From an uncultured bacterium (GTDB taxonomy: Bacteria > Latescibacterota > UBA2968 > UBA8231): a stretch of 36,976 bases of DNA. A program made the position numbers and the translations under genes. Numbering within the stretch: position 1 is the first letter of the stretch; each line of letters starts with the position of its first letter. The notes under the pieces were generated by a model, which was not told where the DNA came from, searched no databases, and saw nothing but the letters and a program-made list of their open reading frames with translations. The stretch is taken from the NCBI GenBank assembly GCA_937942165.1, contig CALDFW010000028.1:1-36976 (forward strand), read 5' to 3'. Shown one piece after another: positions 25,707 through 34,102 of this stretch.

Positions 25707-27547
25707 TAGTCGTGATCAGCGTGGTGAACGTGATCGGACGCACAGGACTTCTCCGAAGTACAGCATGCGTCATCTCCGTGATTGTGATGGTCGTGTTCGT
25801 CGTCGCCATCTGCAACGATTTCTGCAACAAAAGCACGCGGCCCCATACGCACAAATGAGGCTAGGAAAAGTGCACCCAGTGCGATCAAACAGAGCCCTTC
25901 CAAGCTCATCCACTGCAGGGTTTCCTCTGCGTCGAGAGCTGGTCCTACGACGACGGGCGATAGCAAATTGACCCCCCAACCCAACAGAATGGAGAGCACC
26001 ATAATAGCCGTGGCAAAAGCCATGGCCAGCCGGCGCCCGTGCAGGCGCGCCAATACGCCAAAAGTCGTTAAGTTTGTCGCGGGACCCGTCAGCAAAAAAG
26101 CGAGCGCAGCACCGGGCGAAACGCCCTTGTAAACGAGCACGGCCGCAAGGGGAGTCGCACCGGAAGCGCAAACGTAGGTGGGAATACCGAGTAGAGCAAA
26201 GAGCGCAACTTCTGACCAATCTGGAATCGAATTGAGCGCATCGGCTAAGAGGAGCGCATCGGCCAACGCGGCTACGCCTAAACCCAGTATGATCCACGGC
26301 GCGGTGTCATCGACTACGTCAATCAAGCCCGTTCTCAGGCTGTGGACCAAGCGCGATCGGGCACTCATAGGTGGCCCCTCGGGGGGCTCTTCCCGCTGCG
26401 GGGTGAGCTGCGGAACAATCCACCGCCCCACGCCCCACCCTACGAGTAGAGCTACTGCAGCAGCACATACAACCCGCACAAGGGTAAACTCACCGCCGAG
26501 TAGCGGCAGCGATATTAACACGGCATCGATGCTCAATTCAGGAGTGGCAACAAGAAAGCTGAGCGCAGCCGACACGGGCACCCCTCGAGCGATGAGACTT
26601 CGATAGACTGGGACTACGCCGCAGGAACAGATGGGCAGCGGCAAACCGAATCCCATTCCTCGCAGTGACTGCGATAAATGGCCTCCTCGGCCCATCCAAG
26701 TTAGCGATCCTTTTGGCATAAAACCGTAGACCAAGCCAGCGGCTAGGTAGGCTAAAAGTAGCGCTGGTGCGCTCTCCCATGCCAGCCGCATAAAAGCCTG
26801 AGCGGAGTCCACTATGGCCGGATCTAGGTGATCTGAGACCATAAAGGCCATCAGCACCAAACCACCCACCGCTCCAACTCCTGCCTGACGCCGGCGCGCA
26901 GCGGTCGAAGCACCCTCTTCTTCTATCGGATACGATCGGTGAACTACTACGTGCAAAAGCGTGCCCGCAACCAAGGCCTGAAACAAACCTCGGCTGTCAT
27001 TGGTAAGACTCCCAACGGCGAACTCACCCATAAAAAAGCCCAAGACTGTTGCAACCCCAATGAGTAGAAGCGTTGCCAAAGCGAGCCGTAGTCCATAAAC
27101 AGGCCGGATGAGGAACCACACCATGAGCCCCACAGGCAGACGGTGTAATACCACAGCCCAGGGCAACATATGTTCTCCGGCGTGTTCGTGTCCGCCCTGT
27201 CCCAAAGCCAGCCCGTCGGTGAATCCGTGCAGACTGATACCGACCAAAGCCAATAGCAGAGCGACAGCATGTGCTTGGCGCGCGAGGTTTTCCAGCCGGT
27301 GCTCGACCCAACCCGGCCCCATTAAACCCAGTGCAAGGGCCATAAAAACGGGCCAGCCAGCTAGGTGGTAGGTTTCTGGGAGAATATGGAAGAGTACCAT
27401 CCCCCCTATAGTCACATAGACAAAGCCATCCAGCGCGGCGAGCATCGTGCCGGTGGCGCGTGCCAGCTGGTGAAGCGCGGGGCCAATGGCGAGCACCAGC
27501 AGGCTCAGCAATAATAGTGAGTAACCTTCTATCGTCTCTCCGTGCAC
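25706..27547 (-). CDS. ZIP-like / SO_0444-type permease fusion with His/Cys-rich tail
   Basis: This 613-residue multi-pass membrane protein has two parts. Residues about 1-205 look like a ZIP metal transporter: FHILPETYH in an early helix, [11 protein letters not shown] at 106-116 (ZIP TM4 motif, H107 and D111), a His-rich loop (H120, H122, H126) and VLHRLPVGL at about 134-141 in the place of TM5. Residues about 225-575 match the permease family of YraQ/SO_0444 (Cu/Zn efflux): [16 protein letters not shown] with C307 and C309, a repeated half [16 protein letters not shown], and [10 protein letters not shown]. The last 30 residues are a metal-binding tail rich in His, Asp and Cys ([15 protein letters not shown], then HVHHADHD). 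The role inferred is divalent-metal transport or tolerance. The ZIP part lacks the usual HEhPHE of TM5. Confidence 0.8.
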   Translation of the reverse strand: MHGETIEGYSLLLLSLLVLAIGPALHQLARATGTMLAALDGFVYVTIGGMVLFHILPETYHLAGWPVFMALALGLMGPGWVEHRLENLARQAHAVALLLALVGISLHGFTDGLALGQGGHEHAGEHMLPWAVVLHRLPVGLMVWFLIRPVYGLRLALATLLLIGVATVLGFFMGEFAVGSLTNDSRGLFQALVAGTLLHVVVHRSYPIEEEGASTAARRRQAGVGAVGGLVLMAFMVSDHLDPAIVDSAQAFMRLAWESAPALLLAYLAAGLVYGFMPKGSLTWMGRGGHLSQSLRGMGFGLPLPICSCGVVPVYRSLIARGVPVSAALSFLVATPELSIDAVLISLPLLGGEFTLVRVVCAAAVALLVGWGVGRWIVPQLTPQREEPPEGPPMSARSRLVHSLRTGLIDVVDDTAPWIILGLGVAALADALLLADALNSIPDWSEVALFALLGIPTYVCASGATPLAAVLVYKGVSPGAALAFLLTGPATNLTTFGVLARLHGRRLAMAFATAIMVLSILLGWGVNLLSPVVVGPALDAEETLQWMSLEGLCLIALGALFLASFVRMGPRAFVAEIVADGDDEHDHHNHGDDACCTSEKSCASDHVHHADHD

Positions 27548-27577
27548 TTTTCTCTGTTATAGCTGAGGGGAATGAAC

Positions 27578-27590
27578 CGCTAGGCTAGCG
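27578..27590. promoter_or_regulatory. 13-bp palindrome in the divergent metal-permease / dprE1-like promoter region
   Basis: CGCTAG-G-CTAGCG is a perfect inverted repeat centred at 27584, 31 bases before the metal-permease start. It sits in the 173-base gap between divergent genes, which otherwise is AT-rich with no clear promoter boxes. It could be an operator for a metal-responsive regulator. I cannot match it to a known box. Confidence 0.3.
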
Positions 27591-27720
27591 ATTATCTGTG
27601 ATACATAAAATAAACTAAAGGGGCCAATATCCCAAGCCAAGGACTTGCCGCATACATTATCTATCATTTTTATTAAACTATTACTTATAGCAATCGATCA
27701 CTCGAGTCGCGCACACACTA

Positions 27721-29052
27721 TTGAAATCGGAAATACACAGTGGCTGGGGTCTGCACCCCCGCATTGAGACGCGCGTTGTTCGCGCACGGCAGGCTGACCA
27801 ACTCGTCGACGGACACCCCGATGCGTCCCTGCTCATCCAGGGAGCACGACGCTCCTATGGAGATGCTTGCCTAGCAGACCGAGTCATCTCCACTCAGCTG
27901 CTAGGCCATCTGCTCGAATTTGATGCCGAACGCGGCCTCATACGCTGTGAGGCCGGCATTACCCTGGATGTTCTCATTGCTTTTATTGCCCCACGCGGCT
28001 TTTTCTTACCCGTTACACCTGGAACAAAGTTTCCCACGATTGGCGGCTGCGTAGCGGCAGACGTGCATGGCAAGAACCACCATAAAGAGGGTTCTATTGG
28101 TTTTTTTGTCGAAGAGATTGAACTGTTCTTAGCCGATAGAAGCCGCGTTTGCTGCTCGCGAGAAGAACGGAGTGAACTGTTCTGGGCAACGATCGGCGGC
28201 ATGGGCCTGACGGGCGCAATCTACGCCGTGACCCTGCGTCTTAAAAAAGTCGAAAATACCTACATGCGCACGCGCACGCTTAAGACGCGCAACTTTGATG
28301 AACTCTGCCGCCATTTTGAGGAGACTCAGCAGGAGTACACGTATTCGGTTGCCTGGATTGACAGCCTAGCCAACGGAGCGCATCTTGGCCGCGGGTCTCT
28401 CATCCTAGGCGAACATGCCACAGCAGACCAGGCACCAACGTCCAAACGGTTTAAGCTGCATTCGACGGGAGGACCCAGCGTTCCCTTCTTCTTTCCCAGC
28501 GCCACGCTCAACGGTCTGACAATGCGCCTTTTCAACACCTTGGTCTACCATCGACAGATACGCCAGCAGCGCGACGCAACCGTTCACTACGATCCCTATT
28601 TTTATCCGCTGGATTTTGTGCGCCACTGGAACCGCATTTACGGGAAACGGGGCTTCTTGCAGTACCAGTTTGCCGTTCCCTTTGACGGGGGGCGAACGCT
28701 AATGGGAGACATCTTGCAGCGCATTGCCCAACGCGGCGTTGCTTCTTTTCTGACCGTCCTCAAAACGCTTGGTCAAGAGAGCGGAGGGCTCCTATCTTTT
28801 CCCATTCCCGGCTACACGCTCGCCCTCGACATTCCGCTGCGAGACCCCTCAGTCATTTCCTTTCTACAGGACATTACCCGTTTAGTTGTGCGGGCGGGAG
28901 GACGCATCTACTTGGCCAAAGACGCCATTCTACAGCGCGCCGACTTCGAAGCAATGTATCCTCGCTTACCCGAATTTAAACGCGTGAAACGCGCCTGCGA
29001 CCCCCATAACCGCTTTCGCTCTCTTCAGTCCGAGCGGCTGGGACTTACGTGA
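27721..29052 (+). CDS. DprE1-like decaprenylphosphoryl-beta-D-ribose 2'-oxidase (FAD)
   Basis: This 443-residue FAD enzyme has the PP-loop IQGARRSYGDACLADRV and the DprE1 block PGTKFPTIGGCVAADVHGKNHHKEGS with H116. Further landmarks are TIGGMGLTGAIYAVTLRL and the C-terminal FPIPGYTLALDIP...GGRIYLAKD with K400 (mycobacterial K418). DprE1 oxidises the 2'-OH of polyprenylphospho-ribose to the keto intermediate that DprE2 reduces to the arabino epimer. The DprE2-like gene overlaps its stop, which strongly supports the role. Ala368 stands where mycobacterial DprE1 has Cys387. The start is a TTG, since an in-frame stop lies 33 bases upstream and no ATG or GTG intervenes. Confidence 0.88.
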   Translation: MKSEIHSGWGLHPRIETRVVRARQADQLVDGHPDASLLIQGARRSYGDACLADRVISTQLLGHLLEFDAERGLIRCEAGITLDVLIAFIAPRGFFLPVTPGTKFPTIGGCVAADVHGKNHHKEGSIGFFVEEIELFLADRSRVCCSREERSELFWATIGGMGLTGAIYAVTLRLKKVENTYMRTRTLKTRNFDELCRHFEETQQEYTYSVAWIDSLANGAHLGRGSLILGEHATADQAPTSKRFKLHSTGGPSVPFFFPSATLNGLTMRLFNTLVYHRQIRQQRDATVHYDPYFYPLDFVRHWNRIYGKRGFLQYQFAVPFDGGRTLMGDILQRIAQRGVASFLTVLKTLGQESGGLLSFPIPGYTLALDIPLRDPSVISFLQDITRLVVRAGGRIYLAKDAILQRADFEAMYPRLPEFKRVKRACDPHNRFRSLQSERLGLT

Positions 29053-29789
29053 AAAAACGCGCACTCATACTAGGCGCCAAATCGGCGATTGCCCGTGCAA
29101 TAGCGCAGCGTTTAGTCTCTGACGGCTATGATTTAGTACTAGCCGCACGCCAGGTAGACGCACTTTTGCCATTCGCTACAGACATCAGATTACGCCACCA
29201 ATGCCAGGTCGACCTCATCGAATTTGACGCCCTCGACTTTGACACTCTAGAACATCTGCCGCAGCGCGTTGAACGCACTGCAGGGCCGTTTGATCTGTCG
29301 GTTCTCGTTTTTGGCTATTTGGGAAAACAGGAAGATACGGGGCGCAGCACAGAAGAGATGCTCAAGGTTCTCAACGCCAATTTCACCGGAGCCGCTGTAA
29401 CGCTTGGGCACCTAGCCAACTACTTTGAGCAAAGAAACGCTGGGGGCATTATTGGCATAGGTTCAGTAGCGGGTGATCGCGGGCGACAAAGCAATTTTTT
29501 TTACGGAGCAGCCAAAGGGGGATTGGGTCTATTCCTTCAGGGACTGCGCAACCGACTAGCCCCATGCGGTATTCACGTACTCACCGTCAAACCGGGCTTT
29601 GTCGACACGCCGATGACAGAGGGATTAGACGGACTGTTTTTAGTTGCAAAACCGGAAAAGGTAGCGAATGATATCGTGCGGGCTTATAACAGAAAGAGAG
29701 ACGTGCTGTACACGCCTTTCTTTTGGCGCTGGATCATGTTTATCATACGCAGCATACCCGAGCGCATTTTTAAAAAACTCTCTCTGTAA
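29049..29789 (+). CDS. DprE2-like short-chain dehydrogenase
   Basis: This 246-residue SDR has the nucleotide loop ALILGAKSAIARAIAQRL, an NAN-type segment VLNANFTGA and the catalytic set in GIGSVAGDRGRQSNFFYGAAKGG (Ser, Tyr-x3-Lys). KPGFVDTPMTEG follows, and a hydrophobic C-terminus (FFWRWIMFIIRSIPERIFKKL) suits membrane association. This is the layout of DprE2, which reduces the 2-keto-pentose intermediate. GTG 29049 overlaps the DprE1-like stop (GTGA). SDR function is otherwise hard to assign; the coupling to DprE1 is the decisive evidence. No UbiA-type phosphoribosyl transferase is in the window. Confidence 0.87.
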   Translation: MKKRALILGAKSAIARAIAQRLVSDGYDLVLAARQVDALLPFATDIRLRHQCQVDLIEFDALDFDTLEHLPQRVERTAGPFDLSVLVFGYLGKQEDTGRSTEEMLKVLNANFTGAAVTLGHLANYFEQRNAGGIIGIGSVAGDRGRQSNFFYGAAKGGLGLFLQGLRNRLAPCGIHVLTVKPGFVDTPMTEGLDGLFLVAKPEKVANDIVRAYNRKRDVLYTPFFWRWIMFIIRSIPERIFKKLSL

Positions 29790-29794
29790 CGTTT

Positions 29795-31981
29795 TTAGAG
29801 TAGCTGCTGCCCCACTTCGACTTTCTCCTCAACCTCTCCGCGCAGGCGCTGCTGAAGCGTGGTAAAGCGTTCTGCCACTTCGTTGTTTTGCACAGCCATG
29901 CCCAAAGCCTGCTTGGTGCCGACGAGCACGATCATTTCTTTTGCCCGAGTGATCGCCGTGTAGAGTAAGTTTCGCTGCAGCATAACAAAGTGTTGCGTAG
30001 TCAGAGGCAGTATGACTACGGGAAACTCCGAGCCCTGCGAGCGATGCGTGCTAATCGCATAGGCTAAGGTTAGCTCGTCTAAATCGGCGACATCGTATTC
30101 TACGCTAGCATCGAATCCTACCAGCAGCTGCTGTTTGTCCACGTCTATGTGCTCTACTAAGCCCATATCTCCGTTGAACACGCCTTTGTCGTAGTTGTTT
30201 TTCACCTGCATCACCTTGTCTCCAACGCGAAACTCTCCCCCACCGTGGCGAAAAGCATGCGCTCCCTCATTGAGCTTGTTCTGCAGGCGTTGATTGATGT
30301 TCACAGCTCCCGTCTCACCGCGATACATCGGAGACAGAACTTGAATATCTCGGCGCGCATCATAATTGCCATGGGCCGGCAGCCGGCGAGCACATAAGTC
30401 TTCTACAACTTCGACTACCCGCGTCGGCTCTTTCTCTTCAATAAAAAAGAAGTCACGCGTCTCTCTATTATCTAGCAGAGGCATTTGGCCATCGTTGATT
30501 CGGTGTGCGTTCGTGATTATGTGACTCGTTGCCTCTTGACGAAATATCTGCGTCAACCGCACAACCGGCACTTCACCCGAATTGATCATATCTCGCAGCA
30601 CATTGCCCGGACCAACAGAAGGCAATTGGTCTACATCGCCGACCAAAACCAACCGAGCCGTATCGGGCAACGCTCGAAGCAGCGCGTTCATCAGCACAAT
30701 ATCGATCATTGAGGCCTCGTCGACGATGAGTGCCTCCACGTCCAATTTGTCTTCGTAGTCCTTTTTAAACTGACCGTCCCCCGGCTGAAATTCTAGCAGA
30801 CGATGAATGGTTCGCGCCTCGCGTCCGGTTGCCTCGCCCAGTCGCTTTGACGCTCGACCGGTCGGAGAACACAGGGCGACTTTTAATGTCCCCCCTTCAA
30901 AACAGGACAGGATGCGTTTCGTCACCGTAGTCTTTCCGGTGCCGGGTCCCCCAGTGAGAATCATCACCTTCTCTGCGGCAGCCAAATCTACCGCTTCCTG
31001 CTGAGTGGGCGCGAGTTTAAGATCGTCTTCAACTGAACCGCTATCGTCTAACAGTTTCTCGCAGGGAGTGCGCAATAGACGACGCACCGAAGAGGCGACA
31101 CCCACTTCAGCGTGATAGAGGGGGGGCAAAAAATAGCGCAACGCCTCTGTCACCACTCCATCGTCCGCACGCAGCGCCTCCAGCGCGGGCGGTATGAGTT
31201 CGGCATTGATTTCGAGAATGTCTTTGGCCCGTTCAATGAGGCCTGGCTGACCCGGCTTTTGACGACCTCCGGGCAAAAATACGTGTCCGTCGTCTGCCGC
31301 TTGATTCAGCAAGTACCGTATACCGGCTTGAACGCGCTGTGGCGCATCTTTACCCAAGCCCAAGTTTTGAGCGATTCGATCCGCAATTCTAAACCCAATT
31401 CCGCGGATATCGCGCTCCAGACGATAGGGATTAGTGCGCACTTTCTGAATCGCTTCCTGTCCATATTGCTTAAAGATCTTTACCGCATAGCCCGTCGTAA
31501 TCCCGTGCGATTGGAGAAATACCATTACGTCTTTCACGTGGCGCTGGTCTTCCCATGCCTCGGCAATCATATCGACGCGCTTTGCACCAAGATTAGGGAC
31601 CTCGGAAAGACGCTGGGGGTTCGCATCAATAATATCGAGCGTCTCTTCACCAAAGTGATCGACGATACGCTTGGCAGAGACGGGCCCCACCCCTTTTATC
31701 AACCCCGAGCCCAGATACTTTTTTATCCCCTCCAGCGTAGTCGGATATACGAGTCGATAGGTTTCAATTTTAAACTGACGACCGTATTTGGCATGGTTCG
31801 TCCACTGACCTTCAACCTCGACATTCTCCCCTTCTTCAAGTGAAGCTATCGCCCCAACCACGGTAATCTTTTCGCGCTGCCCCTCGGCAACCAGCCGGGC
31901 TATTGTATAGCCATTCTCCGGGTTGTGGTAGGTTATGCGGTCTATATGTCCTCTGTATGATTCTGCCATAGACAATTCCAT
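29795..31981 (-). CDS. recD2: SF1B DNA helicase RecD2
   Basis: This 728-residue helicase begins SYRGHIDRITYHNPENGYTIARL, the RecD2-specific N-terminal OB-like domain absent from RecBCD RecD. Helix-hairpin-helix segments (YLGSGLIKGVGPVSAKRIVDHFG, LSEVPNLGAKR) follow. Helicase motifs are GGPGTGKTTVTKR (Walker A, K350), LIVDEASMID (Walker B), LVGDVDQLPSVGPG, LTQIFRQE, and near the C-terminus LAYAISTHRSQGSEFPVVI. RecD2 is a 5'-3' helicase acting in DNA repair in organisms with or without RecBC. ATG 31981 lies six bases after the PAP2-like stop; a second Met four codons on is also possible. The stop is five bases from the convergent dprE2-like stop. Confidence 0.95.
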   Translation of the reverse strand: MELSMAESYRGHIDRITYHNPENGYTIARLVAEGQREKITVVGAIASLEEGENVEVEGQWTNHAKYGRQFKIETYRLVYPTTLEGIKKYLGSGLIKGVGPVSAKRIVDHFGEETLDIIDANPQRLSEVPNLGAKRVDMIAEAWEDQRHVKDVMVFLQSHGITTGYAVKIFKQYGQEAIQKVRTNPYRLERDIRGIGFRIADRIAQNLGLGKDAPQRVQAGIRYLLNQAADDGHVFLPGGRQKPGQPGLIERAKDILEINAELIPPALEALRADDGVVTEALRYFLPPLYHAEVGVASSVRRLLRTPCEKLLDDSGSVEDDLKLAPTQQEAVDLAAAEKVMILTGGPGTGKTTVTKRILSCFEGGTLKVALCSPTGRASKRLGEATGREARTIHRLLEFQPGDGQFKKDYEDKLDVEALIVDEASMIDIVLMNALLRALPDTARLVLVGDVDQLPSVGPGNVLRDMINSGEVPVVRLTQIFRQEATSHIITNAHRINDGQMPLLDNRETRDFFFIEEKEPTRVVEVVEDLCARRLPAHGNYDARRDIQVLSPMYRGETGAVNINQRLQNKLNEGAHAFRHGGGEFRVGDKVMQVKNNYDKGVFNGDMGLVEHIDVDKQQLLVGFDASVEYDVADLDELTLAYAISTHRSQGSEFPVVILPLTTQHFVMLQRNLLYTAITRAKEMIVLVGTKQALGMAVQNNEVAERFTTLQQRLRGEVEEKVEVGQQLL

Positions 31982-31987
31982 AAGAGC

Positions 31988-32557
31988 TCACATCAACGCC
32001 CGGTAAGCCGCGAGCGAGACGCCAATACCCAAGACAAAGCCTGCCAATACCTGTGCCACGGTATGAACCCCTAAATACAATCGAGCCCATCCTACCAGCA
32101 GCACAGCCAAAACACCTGGCCAAGCTATGCCGGCTCCCGCAATGGAGAACAGGAGAGCTACGGCTCCTCCCACTCCAACACAGTGAATACTGATCTTCCA
32201 AAAAAGGTTGATACAGAAGACCAGCAGCGTCGCAAGCGTAAAGCTTATTCCCACTACAAGCAATAGCAGATCAGGATTTATTATCCACAGCACTCCCCCC
32301 CCCAACCCATAACTCATCGCACCCTGCAGCAGCATTTCGCTACGCTGCTGGCGCACCTCAGGGTAGAGTTGATTCATGCGTCCTTTGCGGAGTCCGTGCA
32401 GTAGCCCCAACGCAGGCAATACAATATAAAAAAGCACCCCCACCATAACTACGAGGCCGTCATCGGGATGATAGATCCACCAGCAAATCCATAAGACCAG
32501 CGCTACGCCGGCGGGATTGAGCCCGTGTGATATCCAGTGGGCGATGTGTTTTAACAT
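31988..32557 (-). CDS. PAP2-like membrane protein
   Basis: This 189-residue protein has about six hydrophobic helices. C-terminal blocks resemble the PAP2 phosphatase motifs: KISIHCVGVGG (motif 2, S-x-H) and WARLYLGVHTVAQVLAGFVLG (motif 3, R-x5-H-x3-D). The usual Ser before Arg is Ala here and the final Asp is Gln, so activity is uncertain. Motif 1 is represented only loosely by GLRKGRMNQLYPEVRQQR. PAP2 proteins dephosphorylate lipid phosphates such as undecaprenyl pyrophosphate. In mycobacteria a PAP2 protein is proposed for decaprenylphosphoryl-5-phosphoribose, the step before DprE1. The DprE1/E2-like pair 2.2 kb away makes this possible but unproven. It probably forms a unit with recD2. 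Confidence 0.7.
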   Translation of the reverse strand: MLKHIAHWISHGLNPAGVALVLWICWWIYHPDDGLVVMVGVLFYIVLPALGLLHGLRKGRMNQLYPEVRQQRSEMLLQGAMSYGLGGGVLWIINPDLLLLVVGISFTLATLLVFCINLFWKISIHCVGVGGAVALLFSIAGAGIAWPGVLAVLLVGWARLYLGVHTVAQVLAGFVLGIGVSLAAYRALM

Positions 32558-32894
32558 GCGCTTCGTTTTCTCTTACACTCTTCGAACTACGCTTCGCAAC
32601 GTTCTTTAGAGATGTTTTTTCTAAAGGTTTCTCGTCACTCCGTCGATAGTAGACTTACAGATACTAAGTTATATCGAGTAATATTTTTAAAAACCATGTA
32701 ATATTTGGTAAGGCGAGTAACGCATACCCAGTAAAAACAATACTATACGATCATAAATGCCGTCTTATACAGTCACGAAGGAGGGAATACCCCACAGTTA
32801 AACACCCGATAAAAAACACAGTTTTACACATAAAAAGTATATAATCGATTTCAACATCAAGGATGAATTTGCATAGGAAACAAGGAGGTTTCTA
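32558..32894 (+). promoter_or_regulatory. Intergenic region and leader of the flagellin gene
   Basis: This 337-base AT-rich gap holds no gene I can support. A perfect TATAAT lies at 32840-32845 with no convincing -35 box. I see no clear sigma-28 (TAAA...GCCGATAA) or sigma-54 (GG...GC) promoter. The ribosome-binding site AAGGAGG (32882-32888) is six bases before the ATG. GGA triplets at 32861, 32876 and 32884 fall in the likely leader. The stretch nearer 32558 must also hold the promoter of the minus-strand PAP2/recD2 genes, which I could not locate. Confidence 0.5.
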
Positions 32895-34055
32895 ATGCCA
32901 TTACGCGTCAATAATAACATTGCGGCTATTAACTCGCGCCGACAATTGAATGCTAACAACCGAGATCTAAGCTCTCGCTTAGAGCGCTTATCTTCCGGTT
33001 TGCGTATCAATAGAGCGGCTGATGATGCCGCTGGACTTTCCGTTCGCGAGGGTATGCGAGCTGAAATTTCCGGTTTGAAGATGAACGTGCTCAACGCAGA
33101 ACAGGGCTCTAATCTTCTACAGGTCGCTGAAGGTTCGCTGAATGAAATCAACGCTATGCTGATCCGCATGCGCGAACTAGCCGTGCAGTCAGCCTCTAGC
33201 ACGGTGAACGATTCCAACCGCGAATCAATCCAGGCCGAGTATACGCAGATGATTCAGGAAATAGATCGCATTGCGCAGTCTACAACCTATAACGATCAGG
33301 TACTTTTAACCGGTTTTGGCAATACCGTCGATGCGACTTCAACGGCATTGACTACCAGCAATGCTACAGGCGTTAGCTCGATTAAGATATCTGGAGCCTC
33401 TACAGGCACCTATACCTTTGGCGATACGGCCGGCGATAGCGAGATCACGCTAGGCAATGGAACGGTTACGCAGACCATCCGCATCGCTACGATGCTAGAC
33501 GGGAGTGACGTATCCACCGGCACCACGACCGTCGCCAACTTTGACCGTCTCGGCGTGCAGGTGACGCTGGCCGGCGCAAACGTGAGCAACGCAACGGGCA
33601 ATTACAGCGATGGTGATTTGGACGGTACGACCATTGTCGTCGACTCTAGCACCGGTGGCTCGTTTCAGGTCGGACCAGACGATGGTATTAACAATCGCAT
33701 AGAAGTAGGCATCCAGGATATGCGCGCTTCAGGGGCGATTCTCAACCTGAATACGACCGCTGTCGGCACGCTCGACTCGTCGCGCGCTGCCATCACCGAG
33801 ATCGATCAGGCGATCTTTAAGGTTTCGAACCAGCGCGGTGATCTCGGTGCTTTTATGAATCGACTGGCGTTTACGATCTCATTTACCGAGAACGAGATCG
33901 AGAACATCCAGAACTCGGAGGCATCCATCAGCGACGCCGACGTGGCCGCAGAAGTCACGGCGTTCACCCGAGCACAGATTCTCAGCCAGGCAGCTACTTC
34001 CATGCTGGCCCAGGCCAACGTGGTACCGCAGTCGGCCCTGTCTCTGCTACAGTAA
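32895..34055 (+). CDS. Flagellin
   Basis: This 386-residue flagellar filament subunit has a conserved N-terminal D0/D1 region (PLRVNNNIAAINSRRQLN, LERLSSGLRINRAADDAAGLSV, MLIRMRELAVQSAS, YNDQVLLTGFG). The C-terminal D1/D0 is intact (AITEIDQAIFKVSNQRGDLGAFMNRL, ISDADVAAEVTAFTRAQILSQAATSMLAQANVVPQSALSLLQ). Between them is a Thr/Ser/Gly-rich variable domain of about 150 residues. The protein is exported by the flagellar type III apparatus, so it has no signal peptide. Its ribosome-binding site is the strongest in the window and it ends in a strong terminator, consistent with very high expression. It stands alone: no fliD, fliS or csrA lies beside it. Confidence 0.97.
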   Translation: MPLRVNNNIAAINSRRQLNANNRDLSSRLERLSSGLRINRAADDAAGLSVREGMRAEISGLKMNVLNAEQGSNLLQVAEGSLNEINAMLIRMRELAVQSASSTVNDSNRESIQAEYTQMIQEIDRIAQSTTYNDQVLLTGFGNTVDATSTALTTSNATGVSSIKISGASTGTYTFGDTAGDSEITLGNGTVTQTIRIATMLDGSDVSTGTTTVANFDRLGVQVTLAGANVSNATGNYSDGDLDGTTIVVDSSTGGSFQVGPDDGINNRIEVGIQDMRASGAILNLNTTAVGTLDSSRAAITEIDQAIFKVSNQRGDLGAFMNRLAFTISFTENEIENIQNSEASISDADVAAEVTAFTRAQILSQAATSMLAQANVVPQSALSLLQ

Positions 34056-34065
34056 GTATTTTCAC

Positions 34066-34102
34066 CAAAAAGAGGGGCGGGAATATCCCGCCCCTCTTTT
34101 TT
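34066..34102. terminator. Strong bidirectional rho-independent terminator
   Basis: GAGGGGCGGGA (34072-34082) pairs perfectly with TCCCGCCCCTC (34086-34096) around a three-base loop. It is preceded by AAAAA and followed by TTTTTT. It ends the flagellin gene on the plus strand and also serves the convergent PqqD-like gene, whose stop lies in the T-run. Confidence 0.93.

Noticed and set aside
27548-27720. Possible riboswitch or small RNA in the divergent gap
   Set aside because: Apart from the 13-bp palindrome I see no extended paired structure or known riboswitch consensus.
31112-31843. 243-codon plus-strand open frame opposite recD2
   Set aside because: It lies entirely antisense to conserved RecD2 helicase sequence, has no ribosome-binding site and its translation resembles no protein family.
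32558-32839. Sigma-28 flagellar promoter before flagellin
   Set aside because: TAAA-like and GCCG-like strings occur but not at the required spacing.
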